Source of the DNA: Sulfopaludibacter sp963815475
GTDB taxonomy: Bacteria > Acidobacteriota > Terriglobia > Bryobacterales > Bryobacteraceae
Reading direction: 5' to 3'
Assembly: GCA_963815475.1 (NCBI GenBank)
Contig: CAWFHD010000001.1
Coordinates: 1,116,001 to 1,180,000, forward strand
Length of the DNA stretch: 64,000 nt
The stretch's first letter is position 1, and every line of letters begins with the position of its first letter. The position numbers and the translations under genes are program-made. The notes under the pieces are model-generated. The model was not told where the DNA came from. It worked only from the letters and a program-made list of their open reading frames with translations, and ran no database searches. Shown here in pieces: positions 17,619 to 25,921 of this stretch.

Positions 17619-19027
17619 ATGTCCAACTACCTGGCAATCGATCTCGGCGCGGAAAGCGGCCGCGTAATTCTTGGAAGTCTTGAGGGCGACCGGCTCGCCC
17701 TGGACGAGCTGCATCGCTTTCCCAACCAGCCGGTGCGATTGCCGAACGGCCTGTACTGGGACGCCTTACGTCTGCACCACGAGATGGTGGAGGGCCTCAC
17801 GGTCGCGGGCCGGCAGCGCAAGCTGAGCATTAGCGGAATCGGCGTCGACACTTGGGGCGTCGATTTCGGACTGCTCGCGCGCGACGGCGGACTGATCGAT
17901 TGCCCGCGCCACTACCGGGACGAGCGCAATATCGGGGTGTCGGAGCGGCTCTTCACCGCGGTTCCACGCGCCGAGGTTTTCGGCTACACCGGCATCCAGA
18001 TCATGGACATCAACTCGCTGGTCCAGTTGTACGCCATGAAGCTGACGGACGCGCCGGCGCTCTCCGCGGCCGAGCGTCTGCTATTCATGCCCGACCTGTT
18101 CGCCTACTGGCTCACCGGCGTGGAGCGTGCCGAAGTGACCATCGCCAGTACATCGCAGTTCTACGATCCGCAGACGCGCCGTTTCTCCGCGGAACTGTTC
18201 CACCGGCTCGGGCTTCCAGCCAAAATCCTGCCGGAGTTGATCGAGCCCGGTACTAAACTCGGCTCTCTTCTGCCACGACTCGCCGAGAGCACCGGCCTTG
18301 GCCCTGTGCCGTTTTATGCGACCGCCGGACACGATACGGCGGCGGCCGTCGCAGCGGTTCCGGCCAGGGCGACGCCTGGTGCTACATCAGCTCAGGCACC
18401 TGGTCGTTGATGGGAGTCGAACTGCCGCACCCCGTGATCAACCAACAATCTGCCGCGCTCAATTACACCAACGAAGCGGGCGTAGCGGGACGGACGCGAC
18501 TGCTGAAGAACATCGCCGGCCTATGGGTGCTGCAGGAGTGCCGGCGGGCCTGGGCGGCGCAGGGTGAGAACTTCAGCTATGCCGAACTGGCGGAGATGGC
18601 GGAGCAGTGCGAGTCCATCGGCACGCTCATCGATCCCGACGATTTCCTGCAGCCCGGCGACATGCCAACGCGCATCGATGCCTGGTGCCGTGAGCGTTCG
18701 CTCAACGCGCCGCGGACCAAGGGCGAGACCTGTCGCGTGATTCTGGAATCGCTGGCGCGACGCTATCGCGAAGTGCTGGACGGGCTGGAGAGCCTGATCG
18801 GGCGGAAGATCCGCACCATTCACATTGTGGGCGGAGGATCACGCAATCGACTGCTGAACCGTTTGGTGGCGCAGGCGACGGGATGCACTGTCGTGGCCGG
18901 TCCGGTGGAAGCTACGGCAGCGGGGAATGTGCTGGTGCAGGCGATCGGCGCGGGCGAAGTGCGCGATCTGGAGCACGCGCGATCGATTGTGCGGGAGTCG
19001 TTCGAGATCGAGCGATTCGTCCCGTAG
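17619..19027 (+). pseudogene. rhaB: Rhamnulokinase (FGGY family), single-base frameshift
   Basis: A kinase that phosphorylates L-rhamnulose (or a related ketose) at O1. The first part has the phosphate-binding GAESGRV, GVDTWGVDFGLL and AGHDTAAAVAAVPA; the frame then runs into a stop at 18410. The second part, open to 19027, begins with the family sequence GDAWCYISSGTWSLMGVELP and has IHIVGGGSRNRLLNRL. One base is missing between 18365 and 18366 (GCC|AGG); adding one restores a 469-residue protein of normal length. ATG 17619 is preferred over GTG 17610 because MSNYLAIDLGAESG is the family start. Mutation or assembly error. Confidence 0.88.
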
Positions 19028-19053
19028 GAGCGAATCGCCCGATCTCCGAGTCG

Positions 19054-20604
19054 TTACTTCGGCAGCGCGCCCTGTACGAACTTCACTAAGTCGGCGTGAT
19101 ATTTATCCGCCGACGGGCGGTCAATGTAGACCATGTGGCCGGCTTCATAATAGCCCGTTGAGATGTTGTTCTTCTTGATATCGTCCGACACCTTCATGTG
19201 GGCAACGGTCCACTCCACGGGAAAGAACGGACAAGCGAAGTCGTAATATCCAAATCCCACAAACAACTTCATGTGGGGATTCTTGGCGAAGCCGTTTTCC
19301 AGGTTCACCACGGTGTTGTACTCGCCCGACCATGGCGGCGCATTGCCCGAGACATAGTACAGATTGTCGTTCTTGTAATTCAGGTCATTTCGGACGTAGG
19401 CTTCGAACGCGGTGAGGAAGCAGTCTTCGATATTAGCATTGCTGAAATCGAAGCTGGTATTGGTCGCGCCCGCATCCAACTGGTAGCCGGCAAATCGCGA
19501 ATCCAGGCGCGACGTCATCAGGTGCTTATCGCGCAGCAACTCCGTGCTGAATGGCCCCAGCGGAACGCGCAGGTCGAGCCCATCCACGAAGTTCTTGGAG
19601 AGCCCTGTGTATCGCACAAAATCGTTGAGCACCTTCTCGCGCTGGGCTTGTGTGGCGCGCGCGCCATCGAACAGGTATTCGAGATACTCACCCGAGGCGA
19701 AGTCGCGAGCCTGCTTCGCCATCTGCTCCACGCTGAGCTTCTGCAGATCGGGAGACAGCTTCTTGTGGAAGTGCGCGGTCATGATCTCGGTGGGCAGCGT
19801 CTGCAACTGGCGCTGCTCGCCGGCGCTGGCATTGACGTCGAAGATGGCCGAAAGCAGCATCACCCCGTTAATCGGAATGTCGCGGTCGGTCAGGTATCCG
19901 GCGAGGCCGGCAGCGCGCGTGGTGCCGTAGCTTTCGCCGCCGACGAAGAGCGGCGAACCCCACAGGTTGTACTCGTTCAGAAAGCTGCGAATGAACTCGC
20001 CGAAAGCCGCGAGATCGTTTTCCACGCCGCCGAAGTCGGGGCCGTAGCTGGGTTTGTCGGGACGGCTGAAACCCGTGCCCATAGCGTCGATGAAGACCAG
20101 GTCACCGGTATCCAGCAGGCAATTCGGATTGTCCACGTAGGTGTAGGGCGGCGGCGTGGCCATGCCGTTCGGCTCCATCTTTACCATCTTCGGGCCGAAC
20201 GCTCCCATGTGGAGCCAAACCGTTGCCGCTCCCGGTCCGCCATTGAACAGGAACCAAACGGGCCGTTTCGACTTGTCAGTGACTCCGTTCTTGGAATAGT
20301 AGACGTAGAACAGATGCCCTTCGGTCACGCCGCTGGTGGCCTGTTTGATGGGCATGAATCCCACGCGCGCGGTGTAATCGATGGTCTGCCCGTGCAGCGT
20401 AATCTGGTGCTGCGTGGCGATGGGCTCCGCCGGGTAGTGGATCGGCTGCATCGCTTCTTCGGAGCCGTAGTTGAAGCGATAGAAGTCATTGGTTGCGCCG
20501 GTTGCGCCGCGGCCACGGCCTTGTCCGAAGGCTCCCACGCAGGCGGCAGCGATCAGGATCGATAAGAGGCAAACCTTTTGGGATAACTTGTTTTGAATTC
20601 TCAT
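19054..20604 (-). CDS. S10 serine carboxypeptidase family protein, intact triad
   Basis: A 516-residue exported alpha/beta hydrolase (signal peptide about residues 1-27) of peptidase family S10, removing C-terminal residues from peptides in the periplasm or outside. FLFNGGPGAA forms the oxyanion region; triad residues are Ser225 in GGESYGTT, Asp455 in FGYYDFACPF and His490 in YEAGHMVYI. AGGAG lies 8 bases before the ATG. It follows a paralogue by 21 bp on the same strand and is surely co-transcribed with it. Confidence 0.9.
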   Translation of the reverse strand: MRIQNKLSQKVCLLSILIAAACVGAFGQGRGRGATGATNDFYRFNYGSEEAMQPIHYPAEPIATQHQITLHGQTIDYTARVGFMPIKQATSGVTEGHLFYVYYSKNGVTDKSKRPVWFLFNGGPGAATVWLHMGAFGPKMVKMEPNGMATPPPYTYVDNPNCLLDTGDLVFIDAMGTGFSRPDKPSYGPDFGGVENDLAAFGEFIRSFLNEYNLWGSPLFVGGESYGTTRAAGLAGYLTDRDIPINGVMLLSAIFDVNASAGEQRQLQTLPTEIMTAHFHKKLSPDLQKLSVEQMAKQARDFASGEYLEYLFDGARATQAQREKVLNDFVRYTGLSKNFVDGLDLRVPLGPFSTELLRDKHLMTSRLDSRFAGYQLDAGATNTSFDFSNANIEDCFLTAFEAYVRNDLNYKNDNLYYVSGNAPPWSGEYNTVVNLENGFAKNPHMKLFVGFGYYDFACPFFPVEWTVAHMKVSDDIKKNNISTGYYEAGHMVYIDRPSADKYHADLVKFVQGALPK

Positions 20605-20625
20605 GCCATTGCTCCTGGTGGACGC

Positions 20626-22314
20626 TTATTTACGCGCCGGTGCGGCGCTATCGCTGACAAACCGGGACAAGTCGCCCTCCAGCTTGACCAAGGCCTTGCT
20701 GTCGACATAGGGCATCTCGCCCGCCTCGTAATGAGTGACGGTGATGTTGTGGGCTCGCACCTCGGGCGAAACGCTGAGGTGCGCCAGGGTGAACTCCGTG
20801 GCGTAGAACGGCGCATTCAGATCGAAGTAGTTGACGCCGACGAAGAGCCGCAGGCGCGGGTTACGGGCAAACGCGCCGGAGAGGCTGGCATCGTCGCTGC
20901 CCGTGGATGTGAAGGTGCCGACACCACCCGACGACAGATAGAAAATTCCGTTGCCGTTGAACTTCAATTCGCCGCGCAGGTAGGCGTCATACGCCGTGGC
21001 GAAACCTCCTGTGAGATTACCGAGATTGAAATCGATCGCCAACGCAGCGCCGCCACCAAAGCCGCCACCGCCGCCGCGCCCGCCGCCGGCAGGCGCAGGC
21101 AGGAAGCCGCTGACGCGCGCATCTGAGTTCGAAAGCCCATGATGCTGTTCGCGCAGCAGTTCGGTGTTGAAACGATCGCGTGTGACCCGCAGGTCGTTAT
21201 TCACCAGAAACGCCTTGGAGAGCCCCGTCAGACGCGATAAGTTGGCGACCACCTTGGTGCGCTCGTCGGTCGTCATACGATCGCCCTTGTACAGCGCATG
21301 CAGATATTCGCGAGAGGCAAACTGGCGCGCCTGCCCCGAGATCTGTTCGGCGCTCATGCCGTTCAATTCGGGCGACAGCTTCTTGTGCTGCCAGGCGGCC
21401 ATCACCAGGCTGGGCAGCAGCGTGATGTATTCCGCGTCGCCAGCCAGCGCGTCGGCGGCCGGCGTCATGGAGAGCAGCGCCACGCCGTGCACCGGGATCT
21501 GATGTTCATTCAGATAACCGGCCAACCCAGCGGCGCGCCCAGTGCCGAAGTCTTCTCCGGCCAGGAAGACCGGCGAATTGCGGCGGTTGTTCATGTTGAG
21601 AAAACTGCGCACGAACTCGCCGAGAGATGCCACGTCGGTGGACGAATTCCAAAAGCTGGTCGCGCGGCCCGGCTGGTCGGGGCGGCTGAACCCCGTGCCC
21701 ATCGGGTTCACAAATACCAGGTCGGCCTGACCGAGCAGTGTATGAGGATTGTCCACCCACTCAAACGACGGCATAGCAGAGCCCTCGCTGGTCCACTTCA
21801 TTCGCTTGGGGCCCAGGCCGCCGAATTCCTGCCACGCGGCCGAAACGCCGGGGCCGCCGCCCAGGAAGAATACCAGCGGGCGCGCCGCGGAGTCGCTCAC
21901 ACCATCCCTGGCATAGCAGGTGTAAAACAGATGGCCTTCCACCTGCCCCGTGGTGGCATTGCGCAGCGGGAGGTAGCCCGCGCGGGCGGTGTAGGCCAGC
22001 GCTTCTCCATTGACAGTGATCTTTTGATGACTTTCCACGGGCGCCCCATCGGCAATAGCAGGGCTTGTGCCGGCGGCCGTATCGTAGTCGTAGAATTCGC
22101 TGGTGGAGGGGGCGACGGGGCCGCCGCGCCCACCGCGGCCTACAGCACCGGCCTGTGGCGCCGCGGCTGCCGGCGCGGTCTGGGGTGCTGGAGCCTGCTG
22201 CGCGCCGGCTTGCTGTGCCGCGGCCCGGCCGGCTCGACCGCCCTGCCCAAAGGCAGTGCATGACAAGCCGAGCGCAAGGGCAAACAAAATCTGTCCGTTT
22301 CGTTGGTGTCCCAT
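20626..22314 (-). CDS. S10 peptidase-like protein lacking Ser and His of the triad
   Basis: A 562-residue paralogue of the downstream S10 peptidase. After a signal peptide (MGHQRNGQILFALALGLSC) comes a Gln/Ala/Gly-rich linker of about 60 residues. The fold segments are kept (FFLGGGPGVSAAW, FVNPMGTGFSRPD), but the nucleophile motif is GEDFG (Asp255 for Ser) and the histidine motif is EAGEM (Glu533 for His); Asp498 is retained. DNA codons GAC and GAG are unambiguous. It is therefore probably not a serine peptidase: a binding or regulatory partner, or a different activity. The ATG at 22314 is chosen for the signal peptide; the frame is open to 22464. Confidence 0.85.
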   Translation of the reverse strand: MGHQRNGQILFALALGLSCTAFGQGGRAGRAAAQQAGAQQAPAPQTAPAAAAPQAGAVGRGGRGGPVAPSTSEFYDYDTAAGTSPAIADGAPVESHQKITVNGEALAYTARAGYLPLRNATTGQVEGHLFYTCYARDGVSDSAARPLVFFLGGGPGVSAAWQEFGGLGPKRMKWTSEGSAMPSFEWVDNPHTLLGQADLVFVNPMGTGFSRPDQPGRATSFWNSSTDVASLGEFVRSFLNMNNRRNSPVFLAGEDFGTGRAAGLAGYLNEHQIPVHGVALLSMTPAADALAGDAEYITLLPSLVMAAWQHKKLSPELNGMSAEQISGQARQFASREYLHALYKGDRMTTDERTKVVANLSRLTGLSKAFLVNNDLRVTRDRFNTELLREQHHGLSNSDARVSGFLPAPAGGGRGGGGGFGGGAALAIDFNLGNLTGGFATAYDAYLRGELKFNGNGIFYLSSGGVGTFTSTGSDDASLSGAFARNPRLRLFVGVNYFDLNAPFYATEFTLAHLSVSPEVRAHNITVTHYEAGEMPYVDSKALVKLEGDLSRFVSDSAAPARK

Positions 22315-22558
22315 TTTGATTTCCGGTTCCAGCCATAATACACCGAACTGGCAGTATGGTTTTTCCGGTGAAACGTTTTGGCGAATTTTATTTCCTTCCC
22401 GCTCAGTGTTTGTGCGGCACATGGCGGCAGAGTGGGCGAGACGGTGCGCCACCCTAAGGGGCAATAGGGCCGACGCGGTCTTTGCAGGAAAGGGGCACGA
22501 GCGTGCGCAATTAATACGCTCTAGTTGAGACGAAGGAGTCGCCAGCCAGATCCCAGGC
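22315..22558. other. Spacer between S10 pair and RsbU-like gene
   Basis: About 240 bp upstream of the S10 pair and downstream of the phosphatase gene, all on the minus strand. It presumably holds the promoter of the S10 operon; no clear -35/-10 pair or T-tailed hairpin was seen. Confidence 0.4.
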
Positions 22559-24307
22559 TCACTTCACCTTCATCACAAATAACGTCTGGTCGTCAAACGC
22601 CGTAGTCGAAAATTTGTCCATCTCATGGAAGATCGCCATGATCTGGTCGTCGGCGCTTTTGTGGCAACTGGACTTTACGACTTGTGCCAGACGGCCTCGA
22701 CCGAATTCGGTTCCGGCGGTGTTCTGGTGGTCGGTGATTCCGTCGGAGTAGAGGACCAGGGTGTCGCCCGGCTGCGCCTGGAAGGGCGCCTCTTCGTACT
22801 CTCGCGATTCCAACAGGCCGATGGGCACTCCTTCCACCTTGACCTTCAGGATTTCGCCGTTGCGGCAAATCATGGGCGGGATGGCCCCGGCATTCGCCAT
22901 CACAAACAATCGCGTGCGCGGATCCCACAGCAGAACGCACAACGTCACGTAGCGCGCTTCCACTTTGCGCTCAATCAACGCATCGTTGAGCGCCTTCATC
23001 AACTCGGCGGGCTGGCGCCGCCGCGGCGCCAGAGTGCGCAGCAGGCCATTCATCAGGCCGCCATAAAGCGCCGCCGCGGCTCCCTTTCCGCTTACGTCGC
23101 CGAAAGCGATTACGCTCTGCCCGTCTTTGTGCTCGAAGACGTCGTAGATGTCGCCCGAGATTTCCCGCGCGGGCCGCAGCCGCACCGCCGCTTCCATGCC
23201 TTCAATCTCCAACTCGGCATCGGGAAGCAGCACGCGCTGCAGCTCGCGGGCAGCTCTCAAATCCTCTTCCAGCAGCTTCTCACGCTGCGCGATCTCCTGG
23301 TAGAGACGCGCGTTCTCCACACTACTGGCCACCTGCGGCGCCAGCAGAGTGAGCGTGCGGACATGATCGTCGGTGAAGTAGGAGATGGACTCGCTCTCCA
23401 GATCCATCACTCCCAGAACTCGATCCTGCACAATCAGCGGCACCGCGACTTCCGACCGGATATCGGGATGCGACGCGATGTAGCGCGGGTCCTTCGTCGT
23501 ATCGTGGACGCGCACTACATCGCGCGATTCGGCCGCCGCGCCGGTGAGTCCTTTGCCCAGCGGAACGTTGTCGATATTGACGCGCTGGTCGTAGCGGATG
23601 CTGAAGAGGTGGCGCAGTGCCTTGGCATCGTGGTCCACCACCAGGATGCTGAATGCGTCGTAGCTGATCAGGCCGCGCATGGTGCTGGAGATCTTGGTGA
23701 GCAACTCGTTCAGATCGAGGATGGAGGAGAACTCGCGCGAAATGTTGCCCAGCGCCTTCATCGTGCGGTTCTGCCGGTCGACGCGCAGGTAGAGACGCGC
23801 GTTGTCGATGGCGATGGCCACACGCGCCGCGATCAGCCGCAGCAGGGCGCGGTCGTATTCGGTATAAGCATTGACGCGCGTGGATTGCAGGTCGATCACG
23901 CCCACCAGTTTGCCGCGCGCCGTCATGGGCACAGCCAGTTCGGTGCGTACGACATCCACCGTATTCAGATAGCGGGGATCGTTGCGCACATCGCCCACCA
24001 GCACCGGCTCGCGGCGTTCAGCCGCGGCTCCGGTGACGCCCTCACCCAACGGAATCGCCAGGTTGCGGATCACATCGTCGCGATGGCCCACACCATAGCG
24101 GATGCGCAAGTCCTTGCGTTTCTCGTGATAGAGCAGAATCGCGAACAGGTCGTAGGGCAGCACCTTCTGAACGATTTCCGCCACGTTCGCCAGGAGTTGA
24201 TCGAGGTCGAGCGTTTGAGCCGTGGCGGCCGACACCTCCAACAGGAAATCGAGCAGCTCGGAGCGCTCGCGGAATCGAACCGGGGCTTTGCGCGGTGCGG
24301 CGTGCAT
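22559..24307 (-). CDS. GAF-GAF-PP2C serine phosphatase (RsbU type)
   Basis: A 582-residue cytoplasmic regulator that would dephosphorylate an anti-sigma-factor antagonist in response to a ligand bound by its GAF domains. Two similar GAF domains lie at about residues 15-170 and 190-340 (both with the VPL/PLGEGVTGAAAE or PLGKGLTGAAAE segment). The PP2C/SpoIIE domain follows, with metal-binding Asp residues in SGDIYDVF, FGDVSGKGAAAAL, YSDGITDH and FDDQTLF. ATG 24307 gives a compact start; the frame is open to 24358. It lies 31 bp behind deoC on the same strand, so it may be in that operon. No partner antagonist is in the window. Confidence 0.88.
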   Translation of the reverse strand: MHAAPRKAPVRFRERSELLDFLLEVSAATAQTLDLDQLLANVAEIVQKVLPYDLFAILLYHEKRKDLRIRYGVGHRDDVIRNLAIPLGEGVTGAAAERREPVLVGDVRNDPRYLNTVDVVRTELAVPMTARGKLVGVIDLQSTRVNAYTEYDRALLRLIAARVAIAIDNARLYLRVDRQNRTMKALGNISREFSSILDLNELLTKISSTMRGLISYDAFSILVVDHDAKALRHLFSIRYDQRVNIDNVPLGKGLTGAAAESRDVVRVHDTTKDPRYIASHPDIRSEVAVPLIVQDRVLGVMDLESESISYFTDDHVRTLTLLAPQVASSVENARLYQEIAQREKLLEEDLRAARELQRVLLPDAELEIEGMEAAVRLRPAREISGDIYDVFEHKDGQSVIAFGDVSGKGAAAALYGGLMNGLLRTLAPRRRQPAELMKALNDALIERKVEARYVTLCVLLWDPRTRLFVMANAGAIPPMICRNGEILKVKVEGVPIGLLESREYEEAPFQAQPGDTLVLYSDGITDHQNTAGTEFGRGRLAQVVKSSCHKSADDQIMAIFHEMDKFSTTAFDDQTLFVMKVK

Positions 24308-24338
24308 GAACTTCTCTACTCCGGACGGACTTCGTGAA

Positions 24339-25232
24339 TCAGGCAGCGGTGGCCTCAACGATTTTTACACTGGCACTGGCGCCAATCCGGGAAGCGCCCG
24401 CCGCGGCCATAGTTTGCAAATCCTGTAGCGTTCGGATGCCGCCCGAGGCTTTTACACCCATGCCCGGGCCCACTACGCTGCGCATCAGCGCAACATCGTG
24501 CGCCGTGGCGCCGGAGGTGCTAAAGCCGGTCGAGGTCTTTACGAAATCGGCGCCTGCCAGCTTGCACAGCGTGCACGCCGTGGCTTTTTCGGCGTCATTG
24601 AGCAGCGCCGTCTCGAGAATCACCTTCACAATGGCGCGAGCTTCGTGCGAGACCTTTACCACCTGCTGGATGTCGATCTTGACGGCTTCGTGATCGCCGG
24701 AGCGAAGCGCGCCCACGTTGATCACCATGTCGATTTCCTGCGCGCCTGCGCGCAACGCTGTCGCCGTCTCGCAGACCTTGGCTTCGGTGCTGGTGGCGCC
24801 GAGCGGAAAACCCACCACTGTGCAGACTTTGACGGGCGAGCCCTGCAGCTCGGCGCGTACCAGCGGCACCCAATACGGATTCACGCACACGCTGGCGAAG
24901 TTGTATTGGCGCGCCTCGCGACAAACTTTGGTCACGTCGGACCGGGTGGCGTCAGGCTTCAGAATGGTGTGATCGATCAGTGCGGCGATGGCAGGATCGA
25001 TCTTAGTGAGCTTCTCACTGGCGGAAACCCGGTCGGCGCCGGCCGCGATAATCTCCTTGGTGTTACGCGCGCACGTCTGCGCGCAGCGCTGCACGCAGCC
25101 GGGGCAAACCTGGTCGGCTAGATTTAGCCCCTCGCCTTTTTTCGCAGTAGGCGTGGCGGCTACCGGCCCAACACGGGTGAGAATCTCCTCTCCGATTTGG
25201 GCTACCAGTCTGTCGAGTTCGGTTTGGGTCAC
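24339..25232 (-). CDS. deoC: Deoxyribose-phosphate aldolase with Cys-rich N-terminal extension
   Basis: A 297-residue class I aldolase splitting 2-deoxyribose 5-phosphate into acetaldehyde and glyceraldehyde 3-phosphate. The core begins near residue 80 (ALIDHTILKPDAT); the Schiff-base Lys232 is in FVKTSTGFS, with Lys261 in GVKASGGIRT and Asp168 in EIDMVINVG. About 75 extra N-terminal residues precede it: an amphipathic helix (ELDRLVAQIGEEILTR) and a cysteine cluster C43, C46, C50, C54. Such helices serve as encapsulation peptides in microcompartment enzymes. The ATG overlaps the rpiB stop by 4 bp (ATGA). Confidence 0.93.
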   Translation of the reverse strand: MTQTELDRLVAQIGEEILTRVGPVAATPTAKKGEGLNLADQVCPGCVQRCAQTCARNTKEIIAAGADRVSASEKLTKIDPAIAALIDHTILKPDATRSDVTKVCREARQYNFASVCVNPYWVPLVRAELQGSPVKVCTVVGFPLGATSTEAKVCETATALRAGAQEIDMVINVGALRSGDHEAVKIDIQQVVKVSHEARAIVKVILETALLNDAEKATACTLCKLAGADFVKTSTGFSTSGATAHDVALMRSVVGPGMGVKASGGIRTLQDLQTMAAAGASRIGASASVKIVEATAA

Positions 25233-25852
25233 GACGAGGCCTTCTTCAGATACCGCTGTTCGATATCCAGTATTTTTTGTACGCGAGCCTGATGGCGTCC
25301 GCCGGCGAACGAGGTCCCCAACCAGGTGCGCAAAACGTCTTCCGCCTGGCCTTGGGTCAGAAGCTTGGCCCCCAGCGTAAGCACATTAGAATCATTATGT
25401 TCCCGGCTGTTTCGAGCGGAAGCTTTATCATAACACAGGGCCGCCCGGACCCCCGGAACCTTGTTGGCCGCAATGGAAGAACCGATACCGGCGCCATCGA
25501 TCATGACACCCCGCGCAGCGGCGCCCGACGCCACCAATTCGGCCACCTTGAGGGCGAGATCGGGATAGTCGGCGGGCTTCTCTTCGTAGACACCGACATC
25601 GCGAACCGAGAGCCCAAGGCTCTCGATCAGCGGCTTTAGGGCTTCCTTGAGCGGGAACCCACCATGATCGGCGCCGATGGCGATGGTCTTCGCCGCCGGC
25701 GCGATGATGGAGAGCTGATCTTCCGATACTTCAACGATGCGGACGCTACGCGCCGCGGCAACTTCACGCGCCGACGGCGTGACAATGGTTCCGGCAGGGA
25801 CCTTCAGTTCTCCGCTGTCCGGAACGTCTTGTGCAGTGATTACCCTTCTCAT
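25229..25852 (-). CDS. rpiB: RpiB-type ribose-5-phosphate isomerase with N-terminal extension
   Basis: A 207-residue sugar-phosphate isomerase converting ribose 5-phosphate and ribulose 5-phosphate (or a related pair). The RpiB core starts at about residue 56 (TIAIGADHGGFPLKEAL) and has SSIAANKVPGVRAALCYD and SARNSREHNDSNVLTLG. Where E. coli RpiB has the catalytic Cys of CGTGIG, this protein has Asp119 (IDGAGIG). The first about 45 residues (MRRVITAQDV, VPAGTIVTPSAREVA) are an added module resembling one found on proteins of microcompartment loci. It is translationally coupled to deoC. Confidence 0.88.
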   Translation of the reverse strand: MRRVITAQDVPDSGELKVPAGTIVTPSAREVAAARSVRIVEVSEDQLSIIAPAAKTIAIGADHGGFPLKEALKPLIESLGLSVRDVGVYEEKPADYPDLALKVAELVASGAAARGVMIDGAGIGSSIAANKVPGVRAALCYDKASARNSREHNDSNVLTLGAKLLTQGQAEDVLRTWLGTSFAGGRHQARVQKILDIEQRYLKKASS

Positions 25853-25868
25853 GAAATCCGGCGCCGCT

Positions 25869-25909
25869 ACAAATCGTAAGGACTATTGTAGTGAACATCG
25901 GCGTCCGGT
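25869..25909 (+). repeat. 41-bp direct repeat, copy A
   Basis: This segment matches 30652-30692 at 35 of 41 positions in the same orientation. In copy B the sequence is the ribosome site and first codons of the NicO gene; here the equivalent reading (AAGGAC ... GTG AAC ATC) ends in TGA after seven codons. It looks like a decayed copy of a gene start. The two copies bracket the TonB receptor and LacI genes. Confidence 0.6.
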
Positions 25910-25921
25910 GCTGAAAAGGCT

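Noticed and set aside
22625..24337. 570-codon plus-strand ORF opposite the GAF-PP2C gene
   Set aside because: No family likeness; the minus-strand protein has full domain structure.
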